A stretch of DNA of 64,000 nucleotides from Gracilaria domingensis (GCA_022539475.1 VCMS01000010.1:124001-188000); one strand, 5' to 3'. Shown: positions 9,440 to 21,808, counted from the first letter of the stretch. The notes: generated by a model not told the origin, from the letters alone. Translations and numbers: made by a program.

Positions 9440-11258
9440 GCAGACCCCAGCCGCGCGCGCGCCCCGTAGTGCAATGCACTTCCGTTCATGTAAAAGCTCG
9501 CCGTGTCCCGATCTCGCGCCCCAAAACGCAGCGCCGCGTTTGACGCTTTGTCGGCCGCAGCAAGCCATGCTTATGAGCCTTACAGCGCGCGTAGCAACGC
9601 TGCCGCCTCAACAGCTCACCCGGCGGACGCCGCCACACGCCATTCCCGCAGCTGCGATCAAGTGCTACATACATAACCTCAAGTTACAGCTCAGCGCGCT
9701 GCATGCACCGCGGCGGCCACCACCGCGGAACAGGCGCCGCATGCGTGTGCCGCCGCCGTCCGCGCTCCTATGGAGAGCTCCGCGCCCTTCTCACCACCTT
9801 GTTTTTAAAACTTCTTGTGCCGTCTCTTTCCGCAAAACGAACATGCACCGACTGCCAATGACGTCAGTCCGCTTCACACTGACTGTTCTCCGCCCTTGTC
9901 ATTTCTCTGGCACGAATACATTAGCAATGCTCAAAGCGTTAAAAACCTTTCCTCGCCAAAACTCTCGCAACTGCCGTCGTTGGCCAGCTCAGCTGCACGT
10001 TAACCCTTGTCGTTGTTGCGCGCACAATGCACGCCTTTGGTGCTTTGCAAATCTATCAAAACAACCACTGCAACCTACGCAACAGTGCACCGTGATTCCG
10101 TTCAAACCACTTGGCACCTTTCCTCGCCAAAACTCTCGCGAGTGCCGTCGTTGGGTGCAGCTCAGCTGCACGTCAACCCTTGTCCTGGAAAACTATCACA
10201 CAGTAAGATAAATCACAAAAGTGCGTTTTCCCGCACTTCCCCGCACGCCGATTCGCAAGGCGAGATGCTCCGCAAGCGATGTTTGTTGGCGGTTGTGTCA
10301 AGCACCACGTCCTACACTCGCACACGTGCAACGCATGCGATCGACGCTCGTTCCTTCTTTTTTTGGAAGCAAACCGTCATTTACAGTACACGTACATGTC
10401 CGCAGCCACGTCTGAGCGTTGGCCCCGTGGCACACTTCAACACGTCTTCCGTCTCTCATCCCGAACGCCTTTCGGCAAAAACGACAAATACAGCACAGAC
10501 GTAGCAATTGGCAGGCAACAGCTGCCGAGTTTGACATCGACCGCTCCTTTTTTGACCAACCAATGGTCTAATGCTCCTCTCCTCTTTCTCCCCCAACTCG
10601 AGGCATTCGAGTGAATAATGGGAGCAACTGTATACCTGGATTAGGGAAGGAATTTGAAGAGCGACAACGCACGTCTTTCCGCTCCACGTACTGGGTTAGA
10701 TCTCGCTCCTTACGTGAAGCAGTCCAGCTTGCTCTCGAGAGTCCAAAGTAAGCAATAGTTGGCGAGCAAGTACTTCCTTTCGAGCGTCGCCAGCTGACCT
10801 GTGGCTATGACTTTGCATGTCCGGAACAACCAAGCTAAACGGTGTCTCTGGAAGCTGTGTGGGCCCGGCCCAGCCAAATAGCAGCTTTGAGTGCTTTTTA
10901 CCGCGCTGGCTCCCATTCACATATCCGTTACACATGAAAAGCGATCGAGCCTGGACTGAACTGAAAAAACTGTGAGCCCTCGGTCCCGTATCACGGTGCT
11001 CAAACTGATCTGGCTCTCGAGAGTCAGATGTGGCTACAGGGCACAGTTAGCAAGTATCTCCATTGCACTGTCGCCAACGTGCCTCAGCCTGCCGTCAATC
11101 TGACGCGCCGAGTGCCATGTCCCGAACAGCCAAGTACGAAGTTACTTGCAAGTCGTGAACGCTGCCCAGTTTCTTCCTGCCGCTGTGCGTATCACTGAAA
11201 AACATATTCGACCGCTGTCTACCAAATTCTGGCTCAACCGCACGCATCCCAAGCATCA
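9440..11258 (+). repeat. Shared 5' flank of the C genes, copy 2
   Basis: No gene is seen. The order matches 3369-4928: the GC-rich end of the B unit, then the block around 10010-10215, then the segment ending at the C2 ATG. It is longer than copy 1 because about 290 bp (roughly 9720-10010) have been added, including a local duplication. The stretch beginning at the CCTTTCCTCGCCAAAACTC motif occurs at about 9948-10018 and again at about 10117-10190. Confidence 0.65.
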
Positions 11259-14200
11259 ATGGCCACCAACATGTCCGCTCTACAACTTTCGGACGTTACC
11301 AGGGAGGCCATTTGTAACCTCGTCGACAACAATTGTCCACTCAATCCCTCGGAACAACCGAGGTTCATCATCGCCGCATACATTGCCGTATTCGTACCAT
11401 GGGGTTTTCTTGCGTTGTTCGACATGATTTCCGACCGATGGAAGACCATAAGAGCGATCGCGCTGCAGGGAGCCATTCAGATTGTGATTGCTATCCCGAC
11501 CGTCGCCTACACCGTGTACTACATCGAGATTCAACGAAGGGGACAAGACTACAAAGAAATGTGTGCTGCAATTGTGGCAGTGTGTCTGTCAATGTTCCAC
11601 TTTTGTCGCACAGCTTGGGGCCTATGGCAGCTTTTTCACGTATGGACATGGGTGAAATGCAGCTTGAGACACCTTCATCAGCATGGATACAGTCTTGAAG
11701 ACATTGAAAAGAAATTCTACCACGACGATAGTGGGTTTTGGGCAACAGCCATTGGTAAACCCGTCCAGTATATACTGTATATACTTATTTTGGCGAGAAG
11801 GCGAATGGGCCAAATCTTGAATGGCCTAGTTTCAGTTCCACATCTACATCAACGGTAGATGATCCTGTAGAAGACGTTTCCGAAATAGAAAATCGGATTT
11901 GGGCACTAATCATTCGAAATGTTATACGTATCTATAGGGAGCTGTTCAAATGTTCTAGTCGTAGACATTCTGAATACTGTGCCAATGAGCGCAAAGTTTG
12001 GAGACTCGCTGGGAAGATGCTGGTCAACAGTTCCGTTCTTGACAATGAGTTCTTTGAGAGTGATATCCCTTTCGAGCTGAATGCCGCCGCATTGCGTCAT
12101 CCGATGAAATGGTTCTCGTCGAATAAGCGTTTGTTTCTGCCTCGCTACTTTTCTGACTCATGTCTTCGATACATGTTAACATTTCTTGCTCAGTATGGAA
12201 GGAAGTGGCTTGAAGACTCTCATACGTTTATGGCGAAACCGGAGATGGAGAATGGTTTCCTGACAGGCAACTTCTTACAACTTGCAACGCTATTGGCATC
12301 TGAAAATTCTTCCAATCTTCCAAAGCATGAGAAAAACTGGGGTCGCACATGGTCAAGAATTTTGAAGTCCCGAGAAGAATCTATGTCTTACGTGACCGAC
12401 GAAATTTCGGAACAACTACAGATGCCATTCGGATTTAAATCAGGGAAAGCGATTGAGACTGATCACGAGTATTCAGCTTGGTCTTCAGATGATGATCGTC
12501 TTAGGTTATTTGGGATTTCGTTCAAACGGTACGAATCCAAGATCAAACGACTCATTGACAGTTTACCTCCAGGACTATTTGAAAAGGATGATCCGAAAGG
12601 CGTTGAGATCATCCAAAATATTTGTTCGTTGGACTTGGAGAACTTTCTGCTGTTCTTGCAAATCAACCCCGTGGAACCCCTGGATACAGTAAAATGTACA
12701 AAACTGACTTCATCTGTTGCTGATGATGGTGGCGAACACATGGAAACTAAGGAGGATTGTTCAATGAACGGTAACGTGATTACATCCCGCTCTCTTCCTA
12801 ACCCCTACGTCACGGCTACAAGAGCTAAGACACGGAATTTTGTGCTACTCGGCGAGAAAATCGGGCCACATTTTCATCGGATACCCTCGACTTGCATTGA
12901 GACTGAGTTCATGCTTCATTTGGAGAACCTCTCCGCTATTTCCCATCGGATTTTCATCAATGCAATTCACAGTGAAAAGATAGACTGGGATGCTTATTTG
13001 AAACAGTTTGGCTTGCACCGGTCAGTGTCCAGGTTTTTCAAAACTAGGAATTACATACCAAAATGCGTTTCGCAATTGCGTTATTGGGATCGATTTGGCT
13101 TACCGGAATGTATTCCTCCTGCCCTAGGAGCTAGGCGGTTGATTACCCACCGTCCAAATGTAGATGGTATCAGATTTATAGGCTACGTTGTGGAGATAGT
13201 GCGAACGCGTTTGGCGAAATGGACGGCATCGGCTCAAGCGAGCGAGTTGCATAGGGGCAGTTGGACTACGAAAATACCTCAAGAATGGTCCATGGCGTTC
13301 CGAGCAAGAAGTGATCTTTCAATACTTTGCAGGGAATTCGAAGAGCAAAAAGACGTATTGCACATTTCGATACAACCGGAACAGGGCCGCTCTCTGTCTA
13401 GGGACGATCTGCTGCAACGGAATCTCAAGTGGACATGTTCGGAGCAGGTTCTTTGGGAATGTCAAAAACATATACTGGAGTTGATAAGTGATGACCAGCG
13501 TGAGTATGGACCGCAGAACGTGGAACTTATACTACTGTTTTTGTTGGGGTTTCCCATGCTGAATGTACAGGATTTAGGTGGTGTTAATCGTTTGACTCGT
13601 ATCGTGGTAGATTCACAGTTGACTGTAGAGGCTTCCTTGATAGGGAAAAGCCCCAATGATGTACGCATTGAAATCAGGATTCGAACCCACAGAGACTATC
13701 CTGCACTCGAATCTGGTGATCCAGTTCAGTTTCGCTGGAAAGATTGGATACATGAGTTTGAAGGATGCATGAAAGTTTTATCAATGAATTTCGAATGGAA
13801 TGATCTTAAGAAGAGACGCACCATCGAAAAGCCCTTCGCGCTGAGCAGTGATGAATATACTGAAGGCGAGGGATGCAGTGGAAGTGATTATACGTGGAAC
13901 AGTTTTGAAGTTATGGGCGAGTCTAAAAGTGGGGAGAGTGAGCACGTCGAGGATCAGGACAATAATAGGGATGGCATTGAGGATCGTGGAGACGGTGGTT
14001 GGGGGTCTAATGATAAGGTCGGAGAAGAAAAGCGTGCAGACATGGCGCATTCATTGAAGGATGATGATGCCAATTGCATTTGCGCCAACGCCCGCGGAAA
14101 AGCAGATGAGAATGAAAACGGAGGGAAAGTTGCAACTGCGTCGGCGGAAGGCAGTGAGTGTGAGGATCAAATTTGGAAGAAGAAAGAAAACGGCGGAGAC

Positions 14201-14707
14201 GACAGCATATCAAACGAGCACACTCTAGACTCGAGTGAGAGTGAGCGGGGTGGCGATGACGGAAGCGATCTGGGAGTGGGAGCAGCCGATCGCATGGACG
14301 AGCCAGAGACAATGTCGAGTACATCGACTACCACGTCGACTGGCTATGTACGTCGACTGACAATGTCGAGTACATCGACTACCACGTCGACTGGCTCGCC
14401 ATGGGTTCCTTGGCATCGAAGATGTGCATGCGAGTACGGACTGGACCAGAGGGCTGAGAAGCGGATTATTGAAGGAACGAACGAGTACTATTGGCATTGG
14501 GAGGGATGGAAACCTCAGCCTGCTTTCCAAAGACATCCGCTTGTGTTCGAGCTGGAAGGGTGTGACATCGAGAATGGGACATCTGCGGAAGAGAAAGATG
14601 CGGTCGACGTCGAAAGTACCTCACTCGCGACATGGGGTGAAGAAGCGGAGGAAGCAGTATGGGAGGAGGATGGAAACGAAGAAGAAAGTGGGGTGGAAAT
14701 GGTCTAG
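11259..14707 (+). pseudogene. Gene C2: frameshifted copy of the C membrane protein
   Basis: C2 starts at the same ATG as C1 and C3 and keeps the three N-terminal membrane segments and the C-terminal WEGW motif. Between about 11771 and 11784 it has 5 extra bases beside a duplicated TATATACTG. This shifts the frame and gives a stop at 11856-11858 after 199 residues. The frame used by C3 is then open without interruption from about 11790 to 14707, where it ends EEESGVEMV. Only this 5-bp event separates C2 from a full-length gene of about 1148 codons. It must be recent, unless the short N-terminal membrane product is itself used. Another ATG at 12017 could start an 896-residue protein lacking the membrane part. 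A 35-bp stretch encoding TMSSTSTTTST is duplicated near 14310-14396. A copia element lies 155 bp downstream. Confidence 0.8.
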
Positions 14708-14857
14708 AGCACTAAAGATTGGAACGGCAGTCAACTGCCGGAGGGCCCTTGCTGCCCGCGGTGGCCGCCTCAAGCTCGCTCGAAACGCGCTGGGCACTGT
14801 GAAACGAGCTGACAATGATCGGCTGGCTCCCACGGCTGTCGCAGGCGCAGCACCCGC
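14708..14857 (+). repeat. 3' flank of C2
   Basis: A diverged version of the sequence that follows C1 and C3: the same AAAGATTG start, then CAAGCTCGCTC, GAGCTGAC and CGCAGGCGCAGCA blocks. It stops at the copia insertion site. Confidence 0.55.
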
Positions 14858-14862
14858 GCAGC
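14858..14862. repeat. Target-site duplication, copia element 1, left
   Basis: GCAGC immediately precedes the left LTR and is repeated exactly after the right LTR at 19374-19378. It proves that the element integrated here and has not been rearranged since. Confidence 0.88.
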
Positions 14863-15095
14863 TGATGAGATTACAGACTTTATTGAATTGTCAGATCTAA
14901 CGTAATAGATATTATGTAGGTTATCACTACTTTGAATTGTATGGTTCTGAGGCTCCCTGAACTTAGATTCTTCATACCTGTACTGTTTTTAGCAGGGTTT
15001 TACAGTACTACAACTTGCATATAAGGACTACCATTGCCGGGTAGATGAGTAAACGGGCCAACTCACCGCCCAGCTTCTCTCCACTTCAGCCATCA
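14863..15095 (+). repeat. Left LTR of copia element 1
   Basis: A 233-bp LTR, TGATGAGATT...CCATCA. A TATAAG at 15020-15025 is the likely promoter TATA box of the element. The right LTR has TACAAG at the same place. Confidence 0.92.
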
Positions 15096-15096
15096 G

Positions 15097-15104
15097 TGGT
15101 AGCA
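15097..15104 (+). other. Primer binding site of copia element 1
   Basis: TGGTAGCA begins one base after the left LTR. It complements the 3' CCA end of an initiator-methionine-type tRNA ending in TGCTACCA. Only eight bases match the expected pattern. Confidence 0.6.
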
Positions 15105-15143
15105 TCGCCTCGGGAACGACTCCTGAGGCCCTGCAATTCGACC

Positions 15144-18100
15144 ATGAACGACGAGGATAGTTCAAAGAGCATCCCTCGCTTCAACATTCGTCGCGGAGAA
15201 GACTTCGTTCTCTGGCAAATGCGATTTGAGGCTCTCCTCGAATGAAAGGAATTATTCTCCTCGGTGACAGCGGAACCAATTAAAGAGCGAGGTGAAAATG
15301 AACTCGAGAACGCCGTTAAGCAGAATGTTGCTAAGGCACGTATGATTCTTGTGCAGGCTTTGGAGGACAAACCGCTCCGTACCATCTCCTCAGATCGTCG
15401 AAATAATTTCCGAATGTATGAGAAGCTGAAAGAAAGGTACGCTACAGTGAATGCAGCCACAAGGGTACAACTGCAAACAGAGCTCCACCAGAAGACGTAC
15501 TCGGAAGACGTGAGTATGTCCGAGTACATCGACGATATCGAATCAATATTCAGCAGGTTGGAAGCAATGGGGAGCCGTGTCCAGGATTCGATGCAAGTAA
15601 CGATTCTTTTGGCCAGTTTTAGAAACGCAAGTGACACACCGTATGGCCCCGTTATCAGTGCGTTACAAACTCTGAAAGAAGATAAGCTCAACTGGGACTC
15701 GGTAACTGCACGCTTGCTCCAGGAATACAAAACGCGGGAGCTTGGAAAGCCAAGTAGCAGCTCCGATGTGACAACAACCGAAGAGAAGGCTCTGAAAAGT
15801 AAGGCTGCAGTACAATGTTTCTACTGTGGCAAATTCGGTCACTACAAACGAGAATGCCGGAAACGTAAGAGTGACATGAAGTCTAAAAGCAACAGGATAG
15901 ACCCTCAGTACGCGCTAATGGTGCGTGGTGGGCAGCCGAAGACCTGTTTTGTTGTTGACTCTGGTGCCACGAAGCATATGATGGGTGATTCTGTGTTCAG
16001 TGAAGAGTTTCATTTGACCGTGCCTGTACCCATCTCCGTTGGAGATGGACGGCAATTAGTGTCAACCAGAGTTGGAAACTTTGAACTGATCATCCAGTCA
16101 CCATCAGGCAGCCAGCTGTCATGCATACCGCTACGAGGAATGCTACTAGTGCCGGAATTGGATGGAAACCTGATATCGTGCCGGGCCCTGGCACATTCAG
16201 GCTTCAACACAGTAATCGATCACAATGGCTGCACACATTCAGACGGCCATACTCAGGTAAATATGAGAGGACCCCTGCATGGACTGTACGAAATCCGTGG
16301 CCTTCTGAGACCCCTTAGGACCCAGTCTGCCCGCACTGCGGCTGTAGAAAGCCCAACTGCTGGAATAGAACTCTGGCATTACCGCTTCGGGCACATTGAC
16401 AGGAACCGTATTCGCCAGATGAGTACAGAAGGTACTGTCGATGGTTTAGATCTTAACACAGCTCCGGATGAGGGCTCACGGTGTGTCCCGTGCACAGAAG
16501 GGAAGATGTCAAGATTACACCTCCAAGCCCGTACTTCAAAGTTTCTTGAAGTAGGTGAAGTACTATTCTCTCACATCTGTGGTCCACTAAAGACTGCCAG
16601 TATGGGAGGGAAGAAGTTCTTCATCACGTTTACCGATGGTCGATCCGGGTACCGCGCAGTGTCGTTGTTACGAAAGAGCAGTGAAGCGCTACAAGCCTTT
16701 CGCGACTTCCGCAGGTTCTTTGAGCGCAGATTCAGGTGTGTTGTGCAGATGCTACACTCGGACAATGGGTCAGAGTATATCGGGATGCAGAACTACCTGA
16801 GAGAATCTGGCATAGAATGGGAGTCTTCAGCCCCATATACACCGCAGCAGAATGGGGTAGCTGAGAGACTGAACAGGACCCTCATGGACATGGTCCGTTC
16901 TATGCTCAGCCACGCCGGACTACCTCCAACGTTCTGGGGGGAAGCTCTCATGACTGCAGTGGCTCTACGTAACTTCACTGGTTCTTCAAAGAACAGAGGT
17001 CGAACACCTATTGAGGAGCTGACTGGAAAGAAGCCATATGTAGGACACATCAAGATTTTTGGGTGTGAGGTGTAGCTTCACTCGGCTAAGAGATCCAAAC
17101 TCGAGCCTAAGGCGAAGAGACGCATTCTCATGAGATGTCTACCACACCGGAACTACAGGGTTTACCTCACTGACTCCGGGAGAATCACGAAGGTACGCCA
17201 TGCGATTGTGAACGAAACCAAATTCCCGGGAAGAGAGATCTTCCGAACCCAGACAGTGAGTGATATGACCGTGCCTGAGGCCGTAGCGGATGTACTTGAA
17301 GGACCACATGCCAGCCACACGGAAGATCCAGATAATGGTTCCTCAGAGCTGGGTCCAGTACAACACACCACTTCCCAGCCTGCCCCTACTAACGAACAAG
17401 ACAATACCAGTGACACGGGGGAAGAAGATGCAAGCGATAAAGGTGACACTGGCCCAAGAGAGCTTACTGAGTCTGAACTGGAGTTCGTGACACACTATCC
17501 CATTCGGAGGTACCCAGCTAGAGAGAGAAGACCACCGCAAAGATACGAAGCTTCTCGGAGGGCTTCCGTAGGAGACCGGTCCAACACCACAGCAATACCG
17601 AGAACAGTTGTAGAGGCATTGAGCTGTGAAGAATCTGAACATTGGAAGGCTGCGATTGACTCAGAGCTTCACACTTTGCGCCAAATCGGTACATGGGAAA
17701 AGGTAAAGCTCCCGCCTGGCGCGAAGGTGATACAGTCTAAACTGGTTTTTGCAAAGAAGAAGCTTGCGGACTGGTCTCTGGACAAGTACAAGGCCAGACT
17801 TGTTGCCAAGGGCTGCCAACAGGGACATGTCGACAACCTGTTTGCCCCTGTGGTCGATTTTCATAGCGTGAGAGTCGTCCTCACTCTCGCAGTGAAGCTT
17901 GGGTACACTGTCCATCAGATGGATGTTAAGTCAGCTTTCCTCAACGGACGGATGGATGCTGAGGCACATGTGTATATGCTGTCACCTGAGGGAATTGACC
18001 TGGGTCTACAAGAAGGGGAGGCGCTGCTGCTGAAGCGCACATTGTACGGCCTCAAGAACTCGAATCGAATTTGGGCACAGACATGGAAGGCGTGTTTGCA

Positions 18101-19127
18101 GAGTCTTGGGTACAATGCCACACGGTCCGAAGAATGCCTTTTCGTGAAGACTGGGGTATGGGGTATTACTTGGGTCCTGGTGTATGTGGATGACATCCTG
18201 ATTGTTGGTAAGTCTGCTGAGAGCGTGAACCATGCGAAGCGGGAACTACAGTCTAGATTCCAGATGACAGACATGGGTGAAGTTAAATCTTTCTTGGGCG
18301 TCGAGTTCAAACCGATGGCTAGTGGGATTTGTATAAGGCAATCGGGTTTCGTCGAGAAGTTGCTACAAGACACTGGCATGAGTAACTCGAAGCCTGTTTC
18401 AACACCTATGCTGTCGTACGCTGAAACAGACTCACATTCCCCAATTCTGGAAGCAGACACCCATTCATTCTTCCGTGAAGCACTAGGGTCTCTACTTTAC
18501 CAGTCATCGCGATCGAGACCAGACATTTCATTTGCGGTTAATGCGCTCAGTCGGAATCAGTTAAACCCAACTGCGGTGGACCTGGTTGCGTTGAAGCGAG
18601 TCCTGAGGTACCTCCGTGGATCGGTCTGTCTTGGGCTCCCATACGTCGCAATGGCCAAGTCCCTCACACTTACTGCATATTGCGACAGTGACTGGGCTAG
18701 AGACAGGGTGGACCGGAAGTCTATTACTGGGTTTGCAATATACTTGGATGACTGCTTGGTCTGCTGGAAGACAACTAAGCAGAGAAGCATTGCAATGTCG
18801 ACTTCCGAGGCGGAGTTTATTGCGCTGTCGGACTGCGTTCGTGAAGTAATGTGGCTGCGAAGTCTTCTGAGAGATCTAGGTGTGCCACAGATGGACGCTA
18901 CAGTTATCTACGAGGACAATACCGGCGCAATCTGCTGGGCGAATTCGCAGAAACGCGCCAAGCATGTGGATATTCGTTTCCATTTTGTCAGAGATGCGGT
19001 TGATAGGAAGAAAGTTGCAGTTGTTCACTGCCCAACTGAGAAGATGAAGGCAGACATTCTTACGAAGCCATTGCAACCGAAGAGGTTCTTGGACTTACGC
19101 GCTGCGATTGGGCTACAGGATATCTGA
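15144..19127 (+). pseudogene. copia 1 gag-pol polyprotein with two in-frame stops
   Basis: A single frame of about 1327 codons encodes all parts needed for copia retrotransposition. The first ATG outside the LTR is at 15144. In order: gag; a CX2CX4HX4C zinc knuckle (about 15817-15858); aspartic protease DSG (about 15957); the pre-integrase block with LWHYRFGH; integrase with the D, D and E of FTDGR, HSDNGSEY and NGVAERLNR; reverse transcriptase with YVDD (about 18182); and RNase H with CDSDWA and STSEAEF. Stops interrupt it at 15243-15245 (TGA, in gag after EALLE) and 17073-17075 (TAG, after FGCEV at the integrase C-terminal region). The reading frame is unchanged across both. All visible catalytic residues are kept. 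Elements of this type normally have one uninterrupted frame, so the stops are decay, or possibly suppressed. Confidence 0.88.
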
Positions 19128-19129
19128 CA

Positions 19130-19140
19130 ATGGGAGGGAA
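19130..19140 (+). other. Polypurine tract of copia element 1
   Basis: ATGGGAGGGAA abuts the right LTR and follows the RNase H stop codon by two bases. It is the expected plus-strand primer site. Confidence 0.75.
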
Positions 19141-19373
19141 TGATGAGATTACAGACTTTATTGAATTGTCAGATCTAACGTAATAGATATTATGTAGGAT
19201 ATCACTACTTTGAATTGTATGGTTCTGAGGCTCCCTGTACTTAGCTTCTTCATACCTGTACTGTTTTTAGCAGGGTTTTACAGTACTACAACTTGCATAC
19301 AAGGACTACCATTGCCGGGTAGATGAGTAAACGGGCCAACTATCCGCCCAGCTTCTCTCCACTTCAGCCATCA
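19141..19373 (+). repeat. Right LTR of copia element 1
   Basis: Same 233-bp length and termini as the left LTR, with about six substitutions. It is followed by the GCAGC duplication. Confidence 0.92.
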
Positions 19374-19378
19374 GCAGC
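19374..19378. repeat. Target-site duplication, copia element 1, right
   Basis: GCAGC, identical to 14858-14862. Confidence 0.88.
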
Positions 19379-19861
19379 AGTCTCCGTCCGCCCCCCCACG
19401 TGCGCCTTAAACGCTCGAACGCACGCCAGGCGGCACCCGCTCGCCGCGATTCATCTCCATGGCACACACCGCCTCCCGCGTGCACAGCGCCGGCGCCAGC
19501 GCGCAGTGGCAGCGCGTGGCGTCGAGCGCCGGCGGCGGCGCCCCGCACCGCAGCAACGCGACGTAGGCTACAGCGCGAGCACGCACGGGCGGGGCGACGA
19601 AGAAGCGGTGCGCGGGCACGTCGAGCGCGCGCCATGCCACCAAACTGGCCACCCAGCACGCGCCCCGCCGCGCGTCGTGCCGCCGGCTGCGACGCCTTTC
19701 TCGCGCCAACAGCGGCCATGCCGCGTCGTCGTGCGGCACGCGCCACACGCGCGGCACGCGCCACCCGCGCGTAGGCGGGCTGCGGCGCGGCGCTGCCCGA
19801 TTATTGCGCGCGGATGCACGAAGAAGAATCGAGAGGTGAGGTGCATACAGAGGTAGCTCAC
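19379..19861 (-). other. GC-rich gene-island fragment, possible C-terminal gene piece
   Basis: A GC-rich host segment lies between two copia elements. On the minus strand an open frame (19757 to 19407) gives a Cys- and Arg-containing peptide ending in PGVRSSV. It carries a CHCALAPALCTREAVC block and looks less repetitive than the other frames. It could be the 3' end of a small secreted-protein gene interrupted by the element to its right, with more of the same island at 29854-30075. I do not recognise a family, and the evidence is composition and frame quality only. Confidence 0.25.
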
Positions 19862-20145
19862 TGTAAACGTGGCATAAAGCTCCGCCTGCGTCCAGCGCCC
19901 CGCTGGAGGTCTGACGGTGACCTCTAGCGAGCTCCCGGTGATCTCACCGAAAGGCGGCTGAGCGCACGCGAACAACGCCAGTAAAAGGGGGTCCACGCAG
20001 GTGCCTGTCTAGCCGACCCTGAAAGGGGGCAACCAAAGAAGCAGAAGCTTTCCTCGCCCATCTCGCTCCCATACTCTCCCCTTGTCTTTCGCCACCATCT
20101 CCACCGAGCGCCCACTTCGCACGCGCCATGCAGCGGTCTATCACA
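19862..20145 (+). repeat. Left LTR of copia element 2
   Basis: It starts TGTAAAC and ends about ATCACA. It matches the right LTR along its length, including a long conserved core starting GGCGGCTGAGCGCACG. The 3' boundary is uncertain by some 10-15 bp. Confidence 0.7.
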
Positions 20146-21371
20146 GTTATGGTCCACCCATTTCAATCCAAAACGTAACATCCAAAAGTATTTCAAACAT
20201 GTGCCGCGCTTGGTAAAGACAATTTACACCGCAGGAAAAAAAAGACAAACTCTGCAAAACAGATTTTGCATCTTTAACACGCCACTTCTACGACCTTAGG
20301 CTCCTGCGAGAGCAAAATTGTATACTTGATGAAGAACAGTCTAGGCCACTTATCTACATCAAACAGGAAGATCAGATCGCCGTTGTAAAGCACATCGTTG
20401 AGCTTATCGCTGTCAATTCCCATACTGCCGTCGTCACTCGCCTAATCTTCTCCGTCACTGAAAATTGTCAATGCTGTCGCCGTTTCACTGAAGATCTTAA
20501 TGCTTTTGTCCTTTGCTTCAGTGGACTGGCAGCAAACCATCTAATTCACGTCATTTTGTCTACCTCTTTTCAAGTTTCCGAAGTATTGGCGCTAATCTTG
20601 CTCAAAAATGCAAACCTGAGTGCTGAGACTTTAAACAATTCAAAGCTTGAACTTGTTGAACTTGTAAAAGCCCAACAGAAAGATGAAGCGGACCCAGAAC
20701 TCTCGATCACAAAAGGCGCTCACAATTCTCTCTCAGAATTCTTCGACAAATTGGCGGCCATATCCAATGCAGATAATGCGCTGTAATATTTCTACGACAA
20801 CGTTGGAACCGTTTCTCGCAAGGCTATAGACATAGACAGCAGCGTGCATGCACTTCTGGAGCAATAGACCGAGGTAATTGATTACCTGAGTGAACGTAAA
20901 ATCGAAGACCAGCATATTAGTCACATGTTTTTCACGGTTCCGAGGTACAAGCTGAACTTGGACGATGCTGTGAAGATTGTCCGGCATCTCATCTTCTCTC
21001 CGAAGAAGACTGACAAATCCTACACAAAAGCAGACATCGACAACATCCTCAACCAAAGGGTGCAGCAGGCCCTCGCTTTGTACCATGAGCGCACTGAAGA
21101 AGACAAGGCTACAGCCCCACAGAAGAACAACAACAATCGCAACAGCTCCTCCCTTGGCTGCAAGACAAATAAGCGCAAAGCAGATCGCGGCCGAGGATAC
21201 TGCTATGACTGCGGGTCGAAAACGCATACTCGCGGCAATTTCGACTCTCAGAGACCTTTGCACGAAACCAAACGTCTTCGCAAGGAAAAGGAAGTCGCGA
21301 ATAAGGACAAGATCACAGACGAGAAGGATTTTCAAAAAAGCTCCAACCCCCTACAGCGCATTCATCTCTAA
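20146..21371 (+). pseudogene. copia 2 gag remnant
   Basis: Gag pieces appear in two frames (20556-20786, 20925-21371) separated by stops near 20784 and 20866. Near the end is CYDCGSKTH followed by RGNFD, a zinc knuckle CX2CX4H whose last Cys is replaced. Lys/Asn-rich basic sequence precedes it. It belongs upstream of the protease fragment at 21410. The leader between 20146 and 20556 contains no clear coding sequence. Confidence 0.65.
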
Positions 21372-21409
21372 CTGCCGGGTAAGAAGCCCAATCAGACATA
21401 TTACCATCT

Positions 21410-21808
21410 TTGGCGGATCCGAACCCAATTGTAGACCCAGGATGTCCAAAGAGTGTCGGCGGTTTGTCAACAATCTCCCACCTCTGCATTTCTATTGGAA
21501 TCGAATTGGTCCTTGACGGGCTTGACTGCGAGCCCTTCCTCCACGGCCTCGAAGAGTCCTGTTCCGACGCAGAACCAACTTTCGCCCTCTGGAAGTTCAA
21601 TAGCGAGGACGCAACCGGCGTTCGGTTCTGCATCCCATTCTACGTCGTGGAAGGCACAAGTCCAATACTTCTAGGGAACGACATTCTCTCTCGGTCAGAC
21701 ATCCTTGGAGAGTCCAATGAAATTAGGATCCCAACGAAAGTTGCCGAGAATCCAGAGGGCCCTGTGCACATACCCACATACCACGTCGGATCGGACCTCG
21801 AGAGATGA
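21410..21808 (+). pseudogene. copia 2 protease remnant
   Basis: About 130 codons contain IVDPGCPKSVGGL, the active-site region of this copia branch (normally D-T-G, here DPG). A C-terminal PILLGNDILSRSDI block resembles the second conserved strand of retroviral-type aspartic proteases. The loss of the Thr/Ser after the catalytic Asp argues against activity. Confidence 0.65.

Larger units (their letters stand above)
14863..19373 (+). mobile_element. Ty1/copia LTR retrotransposon 1, nearly intact
   Basis: A complete 4511-bp element: 233-bp LTRs starting TG and ending CA, a primer binding site, one long gag-pol frame, a polypurine tract and a perfect GCAGC target duplication. The domain order PR-INT-RT-RNaseH defines copia. 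The LTRs differ at about six positions, so the insertion is recent. The frame has two in-frame stops, so this copy is probably not autonomous. It sits in the 3' flank of gene C2. Confidence 0.93.

Noticed and set aside
15243-17075. The in-frame stops of copia 1 as a sign of a variant genetic code
   Set aside because: Different stops (TGA and TAG) occur at non-homologous positions. C1, C3, A and B use ordinary stops with no internal ones, so normal decay is the simpler reading.
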